64,000 nt of DNA from Rhodoplanes sp. GTDB lineage: Bacteria; Pseudomonadota; Alphaproteobacteria; Rhizobiales; Xanthobacteraceae. A program made the position numbers and the translations under genes. Positions 26,296-35,661 of the stretch are shown here, in pieces; position 1 is the first letter of the stretch, and every line of letters begins with the position of its first letter. The notes under the pieces were generated by a model that ran no database searches, was not told the DNA's origin, and saw nothing but the letters and a program-made list of their open reading frames with translations. The stretch is from positions 99,033 through 163,032 of the forward strand of contig NZ_JACAAX010000007.1 of the NCBI RefSeq assembly GCF_013377085.1, read 5' to 3'.

Positions 26296-29148
26296 ATGAC
26301 GACGCCAGTCCCCAGCACTCCTGACCTGCTCGATGGCCGACCGGCCGGCGAGCCCCTGATGGGTGCGGTCCCGGTGACCGGGGCGCCCCATGAGCGGGAC
26401 GAGCTGCTGCGGCTCTGCATCGAGGCGGCACCGGTCGGCATCGCCATGTTCGACCGGCAGATGCGCTATCTGGCGGCGAGCCGCCGCTACCAGCAGGACC
26501 ATGGCGTCGCCGACCAGCGCCTCGTCGGCCGCAGCCATTACGAGGTCTTTCCTGACATCCCGCAGCGCTGGCGCGACATGCATGGGCGCTGCCTCGCCGG
26601 TGCGAGCGAGCGGTGCGATGCCGACTACTTCGAGGCGCCGGACGGAACCCGGAGCTGGTTCCGCTGGGAGGTACGGCCGTGGCTCGATCCCGCCGGCGGG
26701 GTCGGTGGCATCGTGCTGTTCACGGAAAACATAACCGCGCACGTCGCCCGGGAGACCGAGCTGCGGCGCTGGGCGGATGCTTTCGAGAACGCCGCCTTCG
26801 GCATCGCGGTGAGCGACGCCTCGACCAACACGATCGACTTCGTCAATCCGGCCCGGGCAGCGATGTGCGGCCTGACGATCGAGGAGGTCTGCGGCTCCGA
26901 CGTGCTCGCGTCCTATCCGCAGGACGAGCGGCCCCGGATCAAGGCCTTGATCGATGAGGCGGACCGCGCCGGGCGGGTGATCTACGAGTCGATGTTCGTC
27001 CGCAAGGATGGCTCGAACGTTCCGGTCGAGCTCGACATCACCAGCGTCCGCAACGCCGACGGCAGCGTCCGCTATCGCATCGCCACCGCGCTCGACATCA
27101 CCGACCGGCAGCGCTCCGAGCGGGCCCGCAAGGACAGCGAGGCGGAGGCGCGGCGCTACTCGGATCTGCTGCGGACCATCATCGACACCATGGCCGAGGC
27201 CGTGCTGATGGTCGATGCCGACGGCCGCACGCTGTTCGCCAACGCCGCCTGCAAGGCGATGTTCGACAACCGCGACGACATCGGCTCGGAGGCGTGGCAG
27301 AAAATCTTCCACCGGTTCCGGCCCGACGGGGTGACGCCCTATCCGGTCGAGGAGACGCCGATCGGCCGTGCCCTGCAGGGCCAGAACTTCGACAACCTCT
27401 ACGTCATCTGCAAGCGGGACGACGGCCCTCCCGACCTCCATATCGTGGCGAGCGGCCGCTCGATCCGCAACGAGGCCGGCCAGCACGAGGCCGCCGTCGT
27501 GGTCTATCGCGACGTCTCCGAGCTCACCGAGAAGACGTTGGCGGCCCAGCGCAGCGCCGAGCTGCTCGACAAGACCATCGCCAGCATCCCCGACGCCTTC
27601 CTGGTCGTAGACGAGAGGCGCAACTTCCTGCACGTCAATCCGGCCTGCAAGACGCTGCTCGGGATCGACGGGAGCGTGCCGCTCGACGAGTGGGAGAAGT
27701 CGTACGCGGTGCTCGGCGCCGACGGCACCACCGAGGTGCCGAGCGAGGAGCGGCCGCTGAACCGGGTGCTGAGCGGCGAGCCGATCGACGGCACCGAGCT
27801 GGTGCTGCGCGACCTAGAAAGCCGACGCGACCTCGTGCTGTCGCTGACGGCCCGCCCGATCTACGACGGCGACGGGATCATCCGCGGCGCCGTGCTGCTC
27901 TATCACGACCTGACCAAGTCGAAGCACATCGAGCGGCAGCTTCGCCAGGGCCAGAAGATGGACGCGATCGGTCAGCTCACCGGCGGCGTCGCGCACGATT
28001 TCAACAACATTCTCACGGCCATCACCTGCACGATCGAGATCCTCGCCAAGGGCGTCGCCGACCAGCCGCATCTCGCCACCATCGCCCGCATCATCGACCA
28101 GGCGGCGCGGCGCGGCGCCGATCTGACACGCCAGCTCCTCGCCTTCGCCCGGCGCCAGCCGCTCGAGCCGCGGCCGACCGACATCAACGGCCTGATGACC
28201 GACACGGCCCGCCTGCTGCGGCCGACGCTCGGCGAGCACATCGAGCTCGCCGCCGTGCTGGCGGACGGCCTGTGGCCCGCCATGGTCGACGCCTCGCAGC
28301 TCTCGACCGCGGTCATCAACCTCGCCGTCAACGCCCGCGACGCCATGCCGGACGGCGGCAAGCTCGTCATCGAGACCGCCAACGTGACGGTCGACGGCGC
28401 CTATGTGGAGAGCAATCCCGACGCGAGGCCCGGCGACTACGTGATGATCGCCGTCAGCGACAACGGCACCGGCATCCCGGCCGAGGTGCGCGACAAGGTG
28501 TTCGAGCCGTTCTTCACCACCAAGGAGGTCGGCCGCGGCACCGGACTGGGCCTGAGCATGGTCTACGGCTTCATCCGCCAGTCGGGCGGCCATGTGAAGC
28601 TGTACAGCGAGGAGGGGCAGGGCACATCGATCAAGCTCTACCTCCCGCGCATCGCCGAGGCCGAGGACGGTGTCGATGAGATGCCGGCGGTCGATGTCAT
28701 GGCCGGCGGCGACGAGACCATCCTGGTCGTCGAGGACGACGACCTGGTGCGGCGGAACGTCATCGCGCTGCTGCAGGATCTCGGCTATCGCACATGGTCG
28801 GCGAGCAGCGGCCCCGAGGCCCTGGGGCTGCTCGACCAGGGCGCGGAGTTCGATCTCCTGTTCACCGACATCATCATGCCGGGTGGGATGAACGGCCGCG
28901 AGCTGGCCGCCGAGGTCTTGCGCCGGCGGCCCGGCGCGAAGGTTCTCTACACCTCCGGCTATGCCGAGGACGCGATCGTCCATCACGGCCGCCTCGACCC
29001 CGGCGTCACGCTCCTGAACAAGCCGTACCGCAAGGCCGATGTCGTCGCCAAGGTGCGCGAGGCGCTGGCCGGGCCGGTGGCGACGGGGACCGGTCCACGC
29101 AGCCGGCGGCGGCGGCGTACGGCCGAGTCCTCGCGCGACCGGAGCTGA
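26296..29148 (+). CDS. Hybrid sensor histidine kinase with four PAS domains and C-terminal receiver
   Basis: 950 residues. There are no membrane segments, so it is cytosolic. PAS domains start at about 35 (CIEAAPVGIAMFDRQMRYL), 158 (FENAAFGIAVSDA), 295 (IIDTMAEAVLMVDADGRTL) and 420 (TIASIPDAFLVVDERRN). HisKA is GQLTGGVAHDFNNIL with the phospho-His at residue 567. The ATPase domain has NLAVNARDAMPDGG, DNGTGIP and GTGLGLSMVYGF. The receiver at about 810-930 has Asp858 in LLFTDIIMPGG. A GTG one codon upstream is an alternative start. The NtrB-like/PAS kinase type suggests sensing of redox state, oxygen or a small ligand. Confidence 0.93.
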   Translation: MTTPVPSTPDLLDGRPAGEPLMGAVPVTGAPHERDELLRLCIEAAPVGIAMFDRQMRYLAASRRYQQDHGVADQRLVGRSHYEVFPDIPQRWRDMHGRCLAGASERCDADYFEAPDGTRSWFRWEVRPWLDPAGGVGGIVLFTENITAHVARETELRRWADAFENAAFGIAVSDASTNTIDFVNPARAAMCGLTIEEVCGSDVLASYPQDERPRIKALIDEADRAGRVIYESMFVRKDGSNVPVELDITSVRNADGSVRYRIATALDITDRQRSERARKDSEAEARRYSDLLRTIIDTMAEAVLMVDADGRTLFANAACKAMFDNRDDIGSEAWQKIFHRFRPDGVTPYPVEETPIGRALQGQNFDNLYVICKRDDGPPDLHIVASGRSIRNEAGQHEAAVVVYRDVSELTEKTLAAQRSAELLDKTIASIPDAFLVVDERRNFLHVNPACKTLLGIDGSVPLDEWEKSYAVLGADGTTEVPSEERPLNRVLSGEPIDGTELVLRDLESRRDLVLSLTARPIYDGDGIIRGAVLLYHDLTKSKHIERQLRQGQKMDAIGQLTGGVAHDFNNILTAITCTIEILAKGVADQPHLATIARIIDQAARRGADLTRQLLAFARRQPLEPRPTDINGLMTDTARLLRPTLGEHIELAAVLADGLWPAMVDASQLSTAVINLAVNARDAMPDGGKLVIETANVTVDGAYVESNPDARPGDYVMIAVSDNGTGIPAEVRDKVFEPFFTTKEVGRGTGLGLSMVYGFIRQSGGHVKLYSEEGQGTSIKLYLPRIAEAEDGVDEMPAVDVMAGGDETILVVEDDDLVRRNVIALLQDLGYRTWSASSGPEALGLLDQGAEFDLLFTDIIMPGGMNGRELAAEVLRRRPGAKVLYTSGYAEDAIVHHGRLDPGVTLLNKPYRKADVVAKVREALAGPVATGTGPRSRRRRRTAESSRDRS

Positions 29149-29163
29149 GAGCGCCTCTTCTCC

Positions 29164-29284
29164 GTCATGCCCCGCGCAGGCGGGGCATCCAGTACGCCGC
29201 AGCGACTCGATCGAAACAACGGAGTTCGCGAAACAACGGAGCTCGGTGGATACTGGGTCGCCCGCCTTCGCGGGCGGCGACGAC
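29164..29284. repeat. Bipartite palindromic intergenic repeat (copy 1)
   Basis: It follows the scheme GTCAT-hairpin-ATCCAGTA ... TACTGGGT-hairpin-ACGAC. The first hairpin is GCCCCGC-GCAG-GCGGGGC and the second CGCCCGC-CTTC-GCGGGCG. The spacer holds a direct repeat of AAACAACGGAG. It lies between the convergent kinase and ThDP-enzyme genes. Confidence 0.7.
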
Positions 29285-29314
29285 TGCGGCGCCGTGCCTA
29301 TGGCGCCATCCGCC

Positions 29315-30949
29315 TCACCGCCCGCGCACCTTCGGCAGGAAGACGAACGGCCAGGGCGACGGCATCGGGCCGACCGGCACCTCGATCAGGGTGGGGGCGT
29401 CGCGCCGGGCGAAGCCGCGCTTCAGCGCAGCGCCGAGCTCATCCGGTGTGCGGGCCCGTTCGGCCGCGACCCCGAAGCTTTCGGCGAAGCGCACGAAGTC
29501 CGGATTGGCGAGATCGCAGCCGATCAGCCGGTTGCCGTACTGCTCCTCCTGGATGCGGCGGACATTGCCGAAGGCGCCGTCGCTGAACACCACGGCGACC
29601 AGTGGAATGCGGTGACGCACCGCCGTGGCGAGCTCGGTCGCCGTATAGAGGAAGCCGCCGTCGCCGTTGATCGACAGCACCGGCACGTCGCGCCGCGCGT
29701 CCTGGGCGCCGAGCGCCGTCGCAAAACCCCAGCCGAGATTGTCCTGGTAGCCGGGCGACAGAAAGGTGCGCGGCGCGTAGACCGGCATGGCGAGGCGCGC
29801 CGCGAAGCCGATCTGGGTGACCTCGTCGACGAAGATGCCGTCGTCCGGCAGCGCGGAGCGGATGGCGTCGACGAAGGAAAGCTGCGGCTGCAGCACCGCG
29901 AGGCGCGTGCGCAGCTTCGCTTGCCGCTCCTCCATCTCGGCGCGGCGCGGTGGCCGGGCACGATTGTGGGCCGGCACGAGGTCGATGATCCGGCGCAGGA
30001 TCGGCGCGGCGTCGCCGACCAGCGCGCAGGTCGGCGGCGTGTGGCGGGCCGGCTCGTCCGGATCGGCATTGACGTGGATGATCTTCAGGTCGTCGTCGAC
30101 GCCCCATTCGCGGCAGGCGAAATAGAGCCGCGTGCCGACCGCCAGCACGACGTCGGCTTCGCCCCAAAGCTCGTGGCCGAGCGGGTGCGTGACGCTGAGC
30201 GGATCGCGACTCGTGAGGATACCGCGGCCGCGGCGAAAACCGGCGGCCACCGGCGCCTGCAGCACGGCGGACAGCGCCGCCACCTCGGGCGCGGCGTCAT
30301 GGGCGCCGCCGCCGACCATGATCAGTGGGTTTCTGGCGTTACCGAGCAGCTTTGCCGCGGCCCGCACGGCGTCCTCGTCGATCTCCGGTTCCGGTGAGGG
30401 GTCGGGCGCGAAAAACGGCGGCAGCACGGCGGCGCGGCCGTAGACGTCCATGGCGCATTCGAGCGCCGCCGGGCCGGGGCGCCCGGTCCGCATCGCCCGC
30501 ATGGCGGCATGGACGAGCGGCGCCGCATCTTCCGGACTTCGGATGCGGGCCGTGAAACCGACCAGCCGCTCGATGATGCCGGCCTGGTCGTGGATCTCAT
30601 GCAGGTGCCCGCGTGAAAGGCCGATCTCGGCGTCGGGGATCTGGCCGATCAGGCCGAGCACCGGGGCGTTCATCGAATAGGCGGTGAGCAGCGCCGCACC
30701 GGCGTTGAGGAGGCCGGGACCCGGCACCACGGCGAAGGGCTGCGGCCGGCCGGTGGCGAGCGCGGCGCCGAGCGCCATGTAGGCGGCGGCCTGCTCATGG
30801 CGGGCATGCACGGTGCGGATGCGGTCGGCCTGGCGCCAGAGCGCGTCGAACAGCGGGTCGTTGTGCACCCCCGGGACCGCGTAGAGCGTATCGACGCCGT
30901 GCGCCAACAAGGCGCCGACGACAGCGTCGGCTGTGGTCGTGAGAGTCAT
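29315..30949 (-). CDS. Thiamine diphosphate-dependent enzyme, acetolactate synthase-like
   Basis: 544 residues. The N-terminal PYR domain has the catalytic Glu in VHARHEQAAAYMA (about residue 51). The central FAD/nucleotide-type domain has NPLIMVGGGAH, and the C-terminal PP domain has INGDGGFLYTATELATAVRHRIPLVAVVFSD, the GDG ThDP-Mg motif. The family covers acetolactate synthase large subunit-like enzymes, benzoylformate decarboxylase and relatives. No small regulatory subunit gene is adjacent, so a biosynthetic AHAS role is unlikely; the substrate is unknown. Confidence 0.88.
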   Translation of the reverse strand: MTLTTTADAVVGALLAHGVDTLYAVPGVHNDPLFDALWRQADRIRTVHARHEQAAAYMALGAALATGRPQPFAVVPGPGLLNAGAALLTAYSMNAPVLGLIGQIPDAEIGLSRGHLHEIHDQAGIIERLVGFTARIRSPEDAAPLVHAAMRAMRTGRPGPAALECAMDVYGRAAVLPPFFAPDPSPEPEIDEDAVRAAAKLLGNARNPLIMVGGGAHDAAPEVAALSAVLQAPVAAGFRRGRGILTSRDPLSVTHPLGHELWGEADVVLAVGTRLYFACREWGVDDDLKIIHVNADPDEPARHTPPTCALVGDAAPILRRIIDLVPAHNRARPPRRAEMEERQAKLRTRLAVLQPQLSFVDAIRSALPDDGIFVDEVTQIGFAARLAMPVYAPRTFLSPGYQDNLGWGFATALGAQDARRDVPVLSINGDGGFLYTATELATAVRHRIPLVAVVFSDGAFGNVRRIQEEQYGNRLIGCDLANPDFVRFAESFGVAAERARTPDELGAALKRGFARRDAPTLIEVPVGPMPSPWPFVFLPKVRGR

Positions 30950-31025
30950 CGGGTCTGCCTCGAACCGGTCGTGGCGGGGGATGGCGGCCGTATAGCCGAC
31001 CGCGGCGCCGCTGTCGCGCGGCGGG

Positions 31026-31523
31026 TCAGGCTCTCGGGCGCCGCCGGAGCTTGCTCCAGCCGGCCAGCGCCACCAGCAGGGTGCAGGCCCAGGTGAGGAT
31101 CGCGCCGAACCCGAAGGCGCAGCGGCCGACGAGCTCGTTGGCGACGCCGGATGCGAGGAACGGAATGTTCGTCTCGAAGTTGCGCGGGCCGGGCCCGAAG
31201 GCGATCCAGGATCCGATCACGGCGAAGCTGGCGAACATCACGACGCCGACCAGGACCTGAAGCAGCCGCGGCCAGAACGGGGCGAAGGGCGGCACCTCGG
31301 CGCCGGGGTCGCGGCCGGTCAGCGCGTTGACCAGGACGACGAGGCCGGCGAGCAGGAACAGGCCGCCGGCCAGCACGGCGACCCAGATCGGGGTCTTGGG
31401 CGGATGCTTCGGCGGCTCGCCGATGACGCCGAGCACCATCAGGACGATGACCAGGCCGACCCCCGCGGCGAGCAGGCCGGCCCAGACCATCCCGTTGCGA
31501 GACAGTGGTTTTTGCTCAGCCAT
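31026..31523 (-). CDS. Four-helix integral membrane protein of unknown function
   Basis: 165 residues from the ATG at 31521-31523. Hydrophobic helices lie at about 13-35 ([22 protein letters not shown]), 46-66 ([23 protein letters not shown]), 86-108 ([24 protein letters not shown]) and 136-158. Longer frame extensions upstream have no membrane or domain content. I recognise no named family. It is divergent from aspS and 77 bases from the start of the ThDP-enzyme gene upstream region. Confidence 0.7.
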   Translation of the reverse strand: MAEQKPLSRNGMVWAGLLAAGVGLVIVLMVLGVIGEPPKHPPKTPIWVAVLAGGLFLLAGLVVLVNALTGRDPGAEVPPFAPFWPRLLQVLVGVVMFASFAVIGSWIAFGPGPRNFETNIPFLASGVANELVGRCAFGFGAILTWACTLLVALAGWSKLRRRPRA

Positions 31524-31767
31524 CGACCTGGTCCCGCCCGTCCATGTCCGGCCGCGGTTCGCGGTGCGACCGCATCCGTCCGGGGAACGCGGCGATTGTC
31601 GCCGGCGATGGTTTCCAATTGGTAGCGGGGCGGGGCAAAAGGCGCGGCTGACGGGAGGCGGACCGGCTCCCCCGCGGCTTGACAAGCGCGACGCCCGCAT
31701 GCGCTTGTGCGGCCGAATTCACCGGGCCGGGCGCCTTTCGCCCGCCATTCTGCGTCGATGGACCGCC

Positions 31768-33564
31768 ATGCATCGCTATCGTACCCACACCTGCGGCGCG
31801 CTCCGGGAGAGCGACGTCGGCAACCCGGCCCGCCTGTCGGGCTGGTGCCACCGCATTCGCGATCACGGCGGCGTGCTGTTCATCGATCTGCGCGACCATT
31901 ACGGCCTTACTCAGGTCGTCGTCGATCCCGACTCGCCGGCCTTCGCGATCGCCGAGAAGGTGCGGGCCGAATGGGTCATTCGAATCGACGGCAAGGTGCG
32001 CAACCGCCCGGCCGGCACCGAGAACCCGGACCTGCCGACCGGTGCCGTCGAGGTTTATGCCCGCGAGATCGAGGTGCTGGGCCCCGCCGGCGAGCTGCCC
32101 ATGCCGGTGTTCGGCGATCAGGAGTATCCGGAGGACATACGCCTCCGTTATCGCTTCCTCGATCTGCGCCGCGAGCGCCTGCACAACAACATCATGCTGC
32201 GCGGCCGGGTGATCGACTCGCTGCGCGCCCGCATGAAGGAGCAGGGCTTCTTCGAGTTCCAGACGCCGATCCTGACCGCCTCGAGCCCCGAGGGCGCGCG
32301 CGACTTCCTGGTCCCGTCGCGCATCCATCCCGGGAAATTCTACGCGCTGCCGCAGGCGCCGCAGCAGTTCAAGCAGCTCATCATGGTGTCGGGCTTCGAT
32401 CGCTACTTCCAGATCGCGCCCTGCTTCCGCGACGAGGACGCGCGCGCCGACCGCTCGCCGGGCGAGTTCTACCAGCTCGACCTGGAGATGAGCTTCGTCA
32501 CCCAGCAGGACGTGTTCGAGGCCGTCGAGCCGGTGCTGCGCGGCGTGTTCGAGGAGTTCGGCAAGGGCCGGCGGGTGACGCCGAAGTTTCCTTTGATTCC
32601 GTTCTCCGAGGCGATGCGCAAATACGGCTCCGACAAGCCGGATCTGCGCAACCCGATCGAGATGGCCGACGTCTCCGAGCACTTTCGCGGGTCCGGCTTC
32701 AAGGTGTTCGCCAACATTCTGGCGAACGACCCGACCGCGCAGGTGTGGGCTATCCCTGCGCCCGGCGGCGGCAACCGTGCCTTCTGCGATCGCATGAACG
32801 ACTGGGCCAAGGGCGAGGGCCAGCCGGGGCTCGGCTACATCTTCTGGCGCGAGAACGAGGAGGGCGGCGCCGGACCGCTCGCCAAGAACATCGGGCCGGA
32901 CCGCGCCATCGCGATGCGGGATCAACTCGGCCTGAAGGTCGGCGACGCCGTGTTCTTCGTCGCCGGCAAGCCGAAGGACTTCGTCAAGTTCGCCGGCCTC
33001 GCTCGCACCAAGGTCGGCGAGGACCTGAACCTGGTCGACAAGGACCAGTTCGCGCTGTGCTGGATCGTCGACTTCCCGATGTTCGAGTGGAACGAGGAGG
33101 AGAAGAAGATCGACTTCTCCCACAACCCGTTCTCCATGCCGAACATGCCCGTCGACGAGTTTCTGGCGCTCCAGGAAGGCGACAGCGACAAGATCCTCGG
33201 CATGAAGGCGATCCAGTACGACATCGTCTGCAACGGCATCGAGCTGTCGTCCGGCGCCATCCGGAACCACCGGCCCGACGTGATGAAGAAGGCCTTCGCC
33301 ATCGCGGGCTACGGCGAGGAGGTTTTGGAGCAGAAGTTCGGCGGCATGCTGCGCGCGCTCTCGCTCGGCGCCCCGCCGCACGGCGGCATCGCACCGGGCG
33401 TCGACCGCATCGTCATGCTGCTCGCCGGCGAGGAGAATCTCCGCGAGGTCGTGCTGTTCCCGATGAACCAGCGCGCCGAGGATCTTCTCATGGGCGCCCC
33501 CTCCGAGGTGACGCCCAAGCAGCTCCGCGAGCTGAACATCCGGTTGAACCTGCCGCAGAAGTGA
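31768..33564 (+). CDS. aspS: Aspartyl-tRNA synthetase (non-discriminating type)
   Basis: 598 residues, bacterial type with OB-fold anticodon domain, class II core with GAD insertion and C-terminal motif 3. Motif 2 is [24 protein letters not shown] and motif 3 is [17 protein letters not shown] 31768 gives the expected [18 protein letters not shown]. His33 (RIRDHGG) and Gly83 (NRPAGTEN) match the pair reported to mark AspRS enzymes that also charge tRNA-Asn, whereas E. coli has Leu and Lys there. This fits gatC, gatA and gatB further along the window. A long upstream frame extension is antisense or leader sequence. Confidence 0.97.
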   Translation: MHRYRTHTCGALRESDVGNPARLSGWCHRIRDHGGVLFIDLRDHYGLTQVVVDPDSPAFAIAEKVRAEWVIRIDGKVRNRPAGTENPDLPTGAVEVYAREIEVLGPAGELPMPVFGDQEYPEDIRLRYRFLDLRRERLHNNIMLRGRVIDSLRARMKEQGFFEFQTPILTASSPEGARDFLVPSRIHPGKFYALPQAPQQFKQLIMVSGFDRYFQIAPCFRDEDARADRSPGEFYQLDLEMSFVTQQDVFEAVEPVLRGVFEEFGKGRRVTPKFPLIPFSEAMRKYGSDKPDLRNPIEMADVSEHFRGSGFKVFANILANDPTAQVWAIPAPGGGNRAFCDRMNDWAKGEGQPGLGYIFWRENEEGGAGPLAKNIGPDRAIAMRDQLGLKVGDAVFFVAGKPKDFVKFAGLARTKVGEDLNLVDKDQFALCWIVDFPMFEWNEEEKKIDFSHNPFSMPNMPVDEFLALQEGDSDKILGMKAIQYDIVCNGIELSSGAIRNHRPDVMKKAFAIAGYGEEVLEQKFGGMLRALSLGAPPHGGIAPGVDRIVMLLAGEENLREVVLFPMNQRAEDLLMGAPSEVTPKQLRELNIRLNLPQK

Positions 33565-33582
33565 TGTGACGCCACGCCTTCA

Positions 33583-33606
33583 CCTCTCCCCGAAAGCGGG
33601 GAGAGG
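33583..33606. repeat. CCTCTCCCCG hairpin repeat after aspS
   Basis: CCTCTCCCCG-AAAG-CGGGGAGAGG is a perfect 10-bp stem 19 bases after the aspS stop. A related sequence (CACCTCCCCCTGGAGGGCAGGGG) lies after rsh at 63945-63967. The stem has no T-run. It belongs to a second intergenic repeat type common in this bacterial group and may help end the aspS mRNA. Confidence 0.6.
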
Positions 33607-33663
33607 GAGCGTAGGCACCGTGCCCTACCGTGCCGCACCAGGCCGCTCACAACCGAAAAACCC

Positions 33664-33692
33664 TTGATTCTCAGGGGTCGGATACTTATCTG
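33664..33692 (+). promoter_or_regulatory. Possible sigma-70 promoter for speD
   Basis: TTGATT, 17 bases, TATCTG precede the speD ATG by about 107 bases. The match to consensus is moderate. The leader also has a short CTCAG/CTGAG dyad. I see no riboswitch of a known SAM class. Confidence 0.3.
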
Positions 33693-33798
33693 AGCTGATG
33701 CCGCTGTCATCGGTCCGGCCGGACCGATCGGCGGCTTTCGCGTGTTCGACGCCGGTTTTTCGGCACTCTGCCATCACGCTCGGGACGGGGAGGACGAC

Positions 33799-34227
33799 AT
33801 GCATCACGGCGCCCTCTTGCGAACGCGTACGGGTCCGGGGCTTCCGGACGCGGCGCGGCTCGACCATTTCGTCGTGCGCAACGGCATGCGCTGCGCCGGC
33901 GTCCATCTGATCGTCGATGTCTACGGCGGCGAGCGGCTCGACGACATCGACCACATCGAGGAGACGCTGCGGGCCTGCGTCGACGCCGCCGGCGCGACGC
34001 TCCTGCACATCCATCTGCATCATTTCCAGCCGACCGGCGTCTCCGGCGTCGCCGTGCTGGCCGAGAGCCACATCTCGATCCACACTTGGCCGGAGGCCGG
34101 CTACGCCGCTCTCGACGTGTTCATGTGCGGCAATGCCGACCCGGACGCCTGCATTCCTATCCTTCGCGAGGCGTTTTCGGCCGGGCGCGTCGCCGTGAGC
34201 GAGCTGCTGCGCGGGCAGGGGGCTTAG
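33799..34227 (+). CDS. speD: S-adenosylmethionine decarboxylase proenzyme
   Basis: 142 residues. It makes decarboxylated SAM, the aminopropyl donor for spermidine. The proenzyme self-cleaves between Glu89 and Ser90 in LAESHISIHTWPE to make the pyruvoyl group. His95 and Cys110 keep the spacing of the Thermotoga-type active site (S, +5 H, +20 C). The start is the ATG at 33799 with GGGGAGGA before it; the longer frame is leader. It lies upstream of speE, with a bipartite palindrome between them. Confidence 0.95.
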   Translation: MHHGALLRTRTGPGLPDAARLDHFVVRNGMRCAGVHLIVDVYGGERLDDIDHIEETLRACVDAAGATLLHIHLHHFQPTGVSGVAVLAESHISIHTWPEAGYAALDVFMCGNADPDACIPILREAFSAGRVAVSELLRGQGA

Positions 34228-34236
34228 CCGCCCTCC

Positions 34237-34344
34237 GTCATTCCGGGGCGCGCCGGAGGCGCGAACCCGGAATCCAGCCCGGAAATGGGCTGTCCCGTCG
34301 TGATTGGATTCCGGGTTCGCCGCTGTGCGGCGCCCCGGAATGAC
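34237..34344. repeat. Bipartite palindromic intergenic repeat between speD and speE (copy 2)
   Basis: A 108-base nested palindrome. GTCATTCCGGGGCG (34237-34250) pairs perfectly with CGCCCCGGAATGAC (34331-34344), and GCGAACCCGGAATCCA (34261-34276) pairs with TGGATTCCGGGTTCGC (34305-34320). Each arm also has a small GC hairpin. In RNA it would form a very stable structure between the two cistrons and could lower speE expression or act as a terminator or stabiliser. Confidence 0.85.
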
Positions 34345-34361
34345 CGGGAAGCGAAAACACC

Positions 34362-35291
34362 ATGTCGCAAAAGCCCTGGATCCCCGAGACCCTGTTCGAC
34401 ACGCTCGGCTTCCGCATGAGCTACGCGGCCGAGCGGGTGCTGGTCGAGGATCGCACCGCGCACCAGCATCTGGTGCTGTTCGAGAACGCCACCTTCGGCA
34501 AGATGCTGATGCTCGACGGTGCCACCCAGGTGACCAGCCGGGACGAGTTCATCTACCACGAGATGATGAGCCACGTGCCGATCCTGGCGCACGGCGCGGC
34601 GAAGACCGTCCTGATCGTCGGCGGCGGCGATTGCGGCATCGCCGAGGAGGTCTTGAAGCATCGCGGCGTCGCTCGGCTCGTCCAGGTCGAGATCGACGCC
34701 GCCGTGGTCGAGTTCGCCAAGGAGCACTTTCCGGAGTTCACCGGCCCGGTGCTGGCCGATCCGCGCTTCGCACTCGTCATCGCCGACGGCATGGACTTCG
34801 TTGCGACGACGCAGGAGCGTTTCGACGTCGTCATCGTCGACTCGACCGACCCGCAGGGGCCCGGGGCCGTGCTGTTCACCAAAAACTTCTACGCGGCGTG
34901 CCGACGCTGCCTCACACCCGGCGGCGTGATGGTGACCCAGAACGGCGTGCCGTTCCTGCAGCCGGACGAGCTGGTCGCCTCGGTGACGCATTTCCGCGCG
35001 CTGTTCGCCGAGGGCACCTGCTACGTCGCCGCCATCCCGACCTATGTGGGCGGCCACATGGCGATGGGGTTCGCGACCGACGACCTCGCGCTGCGGCAGA
35101 CCGACATCGCCACGCTCGAGGCGCGCTGGCGAGCGGCCGGCGCCTTCCCGACCCGCTACTGGACTGCCGAGGTGCAGCGCGCCGCCTTCGCGCTGCCGCG
35201 CTTCATCGCCGAGGCGATTTCGCCCGAGGCGATCGCGTCCGTTGGCCCGGCTTCCGCCGCATCGATTCAAAAAAGCCATAAAGATGGCTAG
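34362..35291 (+). CDS. speE: Spermidine synthase
   Basis: 309 residues. It transfers the aminopropyl group from decarboxylated SAM to putrescine. The N-terminal beta domain has LFENATFGKMLMLDGATQ. The Rossmann glycine loop reads GGGDCG (Asp90, Cys91, where GGGDGG is common). Catalytic DSTDPQGPG and the gatekeeper-like YHEMMSHVP are intact. Ending IQKSHKDG is slightly long. It is downstream of speD in the same direction. Confidence 0.95.
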   Translation: MSQKPWIPETLFDTLGFRMSYAAERVLVEDRTAHQHLVLFENATFGKMLMLDGATQVTSRDEFIYHEMMSHVPILAHGAAKTVLIVGGGDCGIAEEVLKHRGVARLVQVEIDAAVVEFAKEHFPEFTGPVLADPRFALVIADGMDFVATTQERFDVVIVDSTDPQGPGAVLFTKNFYAACRRCLTPGGVMVTQNGVPFLQPDELVASVTHFRALFAEGTCYVAAIPTYVGGHMAMGFATDDLALRQTDIATLEARWRAAGAFPTRYWTAEVQRAAFALPRFIAEAISPEAIASVGPASAASIQKSHKDG

Positions 35292-35325
35292 GGAAGAGGC
35301 GGGGAACTCGTCTGGAGGAATGGCG

Positions 35326-35628
35326 ATGATCAAGACTCTCGGGGCTGCCGCTCTCGTCGCGCTCACGCTGGCGCCGTCCGGTCCGGCGGCCGCGCAGGAT
35401 GCGCTGACGGGCGGGCTCTTGGGCGGTGCCGCCGGCGCCATCATCGGCGGGGCCGTGACGGGACGGGCCGGCGGCGCGATTGCCGGCGGCCTCATCGGCG
35501 GTGCGACCGGAGCCATCATCGGCGCCGAGTCGCAGCGCCGCAACGGCGGTTTCTACTGGTACGAGGGTCGCTGCTACCAGGCCGTGCCGGGCGGCTACCA
35601 GCGGGTTCAGCGCAACTACTGCTACTGA
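35326..35628 (+). CDS. Glycine-zipper secreted protein
   Basis: 100 residues. The start is the ATG at 35326, 7 bases after GGAGG; another ATG two codons earlier is too close to that site. Signal peptide 1-21 is followed by a glycine-zipper segment LTGGLLGGAAGAIIGGAVTGR...GGLIGGATGAIIGA with GxxxG spacing. A short aromatic tail has YWYEGRCYQ and ends NYCY (two Cys). Such proteins sit in the outer membrane or periplasm; the function is unknown. Confidence 0.8.
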   Translation: MIKTLGAAALVALTLAPSGPAAAQDALTGGLLGGAAGAIIGGAVTGRAGGAIAGGLIGGATGAIIGAESQRRNGGFYWYEGRCYQAVPGGYQRVQRNYCY

Positions 35629-35661
35629 TCCGACACGTTCGACGACGACTGACGCGGGCCG

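Noticed and set aside
31516..33381. 621-codon minus-strand frame opposite aspS
   Set aside because: Antisense shadow of aspS with no recognisable motif.
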